6,894 nucleotides of DNA, taken from contig CAMLNT010000125.1 of NCBI GenBank assembly GCA_946481425.1, forward strand, positions 1 through 6,894, written 5' to 3'. The stretch is from an uncultured Brevundimonas sp. Lineage in GTDB: Bacteria; Pseudomonadota; Alphaproteobacteria; Caulobacterales; Caulobacteraceae. The notes beneath the pieces were generated by a model. It saw only the letters and a list, made by a program, of their open reading frames with translations. It was not told the DNA's origin and made no database searches. Below, piece after piece: positions 4,983 to 6,894 of the stretch. Positions within the stretch are counted from its first letter, which is position 1. Every line of letters starts with the position of its first letter. The position numbers were made by a program, and so were the translations under genes.

Positions 4983-6894
4983 ATGGCCGACGCGAGCCCC
5001 GCCGCATCCAAGCCCTCCCCGGTCCGAATGGCCGACGCCATTCGGGTCCTCGCCATGGATGGTGTGGAGAAGGCCAAGTCGGGCCACCCCGGCATGCCGA
5101 TGGGCATGGCTGACGTCGCCACGGTCCTGTTCTCGAAGTTCCTCAAGTTTGACGCCAGCCGCCCCGACTGGGCGGACCGCGACCGGTTCATCCTGTCGGC
5201 GGGCCACGGCTCGATGCTGATCTATGCCCTGCTCCACCTGACCGGCTACAAGGCCGCGACGAAGGAAGAGCTCGCCAACTTCCGGCAGTGGGGCTCGAAG
5301 ACCGCCGGCCATCCCGAATACGGCCATATGCCGGGCGTCGAGGTCACGACCGGTCCGCTGGGCCAGGGTCTGGCCACCTCCGTCGGCTTCGCCATGGCCG
5401 AGCGCCATCTGGCCGCCAAATACGGTGACGACCTCGTCGACCACCGCACCTGGGTCGTGGCCGGCGACGGCTGCCTGATGGAAGGCGTCTCGCAGGAAGC
5501 CATCACGCTGGCGGGCCGCCTGAAGCTGTCGAAGCTGACGGTCCTGTGGGACGACAACGAGATCACCATCGACGGTAAGGTGTCCCTGTCGGACGCCACC
5601 GACCAGAAGGCGCGCTTCAAGGCCGCCGGCTGGGCGGTCAAGGCCATCGACGGGCACGACCACAAGGCCATCAAGTCTGCGCTCCAGTGGGCCACGAAGC
5701 AGGACAAGCCGACCCTGATCTGCTGCAAGACCAAGATCGGCAAGGGCGCCGCCACGATGGAAGGCAGCCACAAGACCCACGGCGCCGCCCTCGGCGCCGC
5801 CGAGATCGCCGCCACCCGCCTGGGCCTCGCGTGGGAGCACGAGCCCTTCGAACTGCCCGAGGCCATCGACAAGGCCTGGAAGAAGGTCGGCCGCCGCGGC
5901 GCCAGGGAGCGCAAGGCCTGGGAAGCCCGCCTCGCCGCCTCTTCGCAGGCCGCCGACTTCACCCGCGCGATGAACGGCGAACTTCCGGGCGGCGCCTTCC
6001 TCGCCCTTGAGGCCGCCATGGCCGAGCTGGTCGAGACCCAGCCCGCCCAGGCCACGCGCCAGTCGTCGGGCGCGGCGCTGGATCAGCTGTTCGCCTCCAT
6101 CCCCGAGCTGATCGGCGGATCGGCCGACCTGACCGGCTCCAACAACACCTTCGTCAAGGACACGCCGATCTTCGACGCGCCGACCTATGAGGGTCGCTAC
6201 GTCAACTACGGCATTCGCGAGTTCGGCATGGCCGCCGCCATGAACGGCCTGGCTCTTCACGGTGGGGTCATCCCCTACGGCGGCACGTTCATGGTCTTCT
6301 CGGACTACAGCCGTCCGGCCATCCGCCTGGGCGCCCTGATGGGCGTGCGCGCCATCCACGTCCTGACCCATGACTCGATCGGCCTGGGCGAGGACGGCCC
6401 GACCCACCAGCCGGTCGAACATCTGGCGGCGCTGCGCGCCATTCCGAACCTGAACGTCTTCCGCCCCGCCGACACCATCGAGGCGATGGAATGCTGGCAG
6501 GTCGCTCTTCAATCGAAGACCACGCCCTCGGCCATGGCCCTCTCGCGCCAGAAGACCCCGGCGGTCCGCACCACCGCCTCGTCCGAGAACCTCTCGGCCA
6601 GGGGCGCCTATGAGATCAAGGCCGCATCCGGCGAAGCGAAGGTCACCCTCTTCGGCACCGGCACCGAGCTGGCGCTGGCCCTGAAGGCCGCCGAAACCCT
6701 CGAAGCCGAAGGCGTCCCGACCCGTGTCGTCTCGGTCCCGTCGTTCGAGCTGTTCGAGCAGCAGGACGCCGCCTACCAGGCCTCGGTCATTGGTCGCGGC
6801 ACCGTCCGCGTCGCCGTCGAGGCCGCGATCAAACAGGGCTGGGAGCGCTTCATCGGCGAGGACGGCGGCTTCGTCGGCATGACCGGCTTCGGCG
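4983..6894 (+). CDS. tkt: Transketolase (C-terminal end outside window)
   Basis: Transketolase moves two-carbon ketol units between sugar phosphates (xylulose 5-phosphate to ribose 5-phosphate or erythrose 4-phosphate) using thiamine diphosphate and Mg2+, in the cytosolic pentose phosphate pathway. The 637 codons present are uninterrupted. Visible motifs: SGHPGMP with H35; SAGHGSML with H75; AGHPE with H110; VTTGPLGQG; the ThDP/metal motif GDGCLMEG (161-168) ending in DDN (190-192); EGSHKTHG with H263 and H266; GGSADLTGSN with D382; the catalytic glutamate E413 in IREFGM; THDSIGLGEDGPTHQPVE with H463 and H475; and SRQ with R522. All expected active-site residues are present. The family has about 650-665 residues, so only about 15-25 are missing. 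GGAG (4969-4972) lies 10 bases before the chosen ATG; the next in-frame ATG (codon 16) would also keep the domain intact. It is transcribed divergently from zauP-zapA. Confidence 0.97.
   Translation, partial: MADASPAASKPSPVRMADAIRVLAMDGVEKAKSGHPGMPMGMADVATVLFSKFLKFDASRPDWADRDRFILSAGHGSMLIYALLHLTGYKAATKEELANFRQWGSKTAGHPEYGHMPGVEVTTGPLGQGLATSVGFAMAERHLAAKYGDDLVDHRTWVVAGDGCLMEGVSQEAITLAGRLKLSKLTVLWDDNEITIDGKVSLSDATDQKARFKAAGWAVKAIDGHDHKAIKSALQWATKQDKPTLICCKTKIGKGAATMEGSHKTHGAALGAAEIAATRLGLAWEHEPFELPEAIDKAWKKVGRRGARERKAWEARLAASSQAADFTRAMNGELPGGAFLALEAAMAELVETQPAQATRQSSGAALDQLFASIPELIGGSADLTGSNNTFVKDTPIFDAPTYEGRYVNYGIREFGMAAAMNGLALHGGVIPYGGTFMVFSDYSRPAIRLGALMGVRAIHVLTHDSIGLGEDGPTHQPVEHLAALRAIPNLNVFRPADTIEAMECWQVALQSKTTPSAMALSRQKTPAVRTTASSENLSARGAYEIKAASGEAKVTLFGTGTELALALKAAETLEAEGVPTRVVSVPSFELFEQQDAAYQASVIGRGTVRVAVEAAIKQGWERFIGEDGGFVGMTGFG

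Noticed and set aside
4965..6512. 515-codon open frame antisense to tkt
   Set aside because: It lies wholly opposite a clear transketolase with all catalytic motifs. Its translation is a low-complexity Gly/Ala/Arg/Asp/His mix with no family feature, as expected when GC-rich third positions suppress stops.

Overview
The window is GC-rich, densely packed chromosomal DNA, most likely from an alphaproteobacterium of the order Caulobacterales. A Brevundimonas or Caulobacter relative is my best guess, but this is inference. The grounds are the adjacent zauP-zapA gene pair known from Caulobacter, a strong sigma-54 promoter in front of a hook-associated flagellar operon, sparse GANTC (CcrM-type) sites that cluster in promoter regions, and the protein sequences themselves. 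I see no mobile element, CRISPR array, tRNA or rRNA. All five complete or partial genes of known family read without frameshift.

Layout. Positions 1-1032 (minus) hold the first 344 codons of an acetyl-CoA acetyltransferase-type thiolase whose 3' end lies outside the window. Positions 1033-1296 are a 264-bp divergent regulatory region. On the thiolase side it has a palindromic TTTACGT-CA-ACGTCAA element. On the flagellar side it has a textbook -24/-12 sigma-54 promoter, then an exact IHF-consensus match and a candidate enhancer inside the flgK leader. Positions 1297-4349 (plus) hold flgK and flgL, which overlap by ATGA. flgL meets zapA tail to tail, with interlocking stop codons. Positions 4346-4873 (minus) hold the zauP-zapA division operon, transcribed zauP first. 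Positions 4874-4982 are a 109-bp divergent spacer. Positions 4983-6894 (plus) hold transketolase, truncated by the window edge close to its C-terminus.

How the parts relate. FlgK and FlgL are the two hook-filament junction proteins and are expected to be made together late in flagellar assembly, which fits sigma-54/FlbD-type control. ZapA and ZauP are cytosolic partners that condense the FtsZ ring. Transketolase serves the pentose phosphate and central carbon network, and the thiolase serves acyl-CoA metabolism. These are four functional units rather than one pathway. The most interesting material is regulatory: the apparently inverted order of promoter, IHF site and candidate enhancer in front of flgK, and the direct abutment of a flagellar operon and a cell-division operon. 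I found no convincing undescribed multi-gene system.
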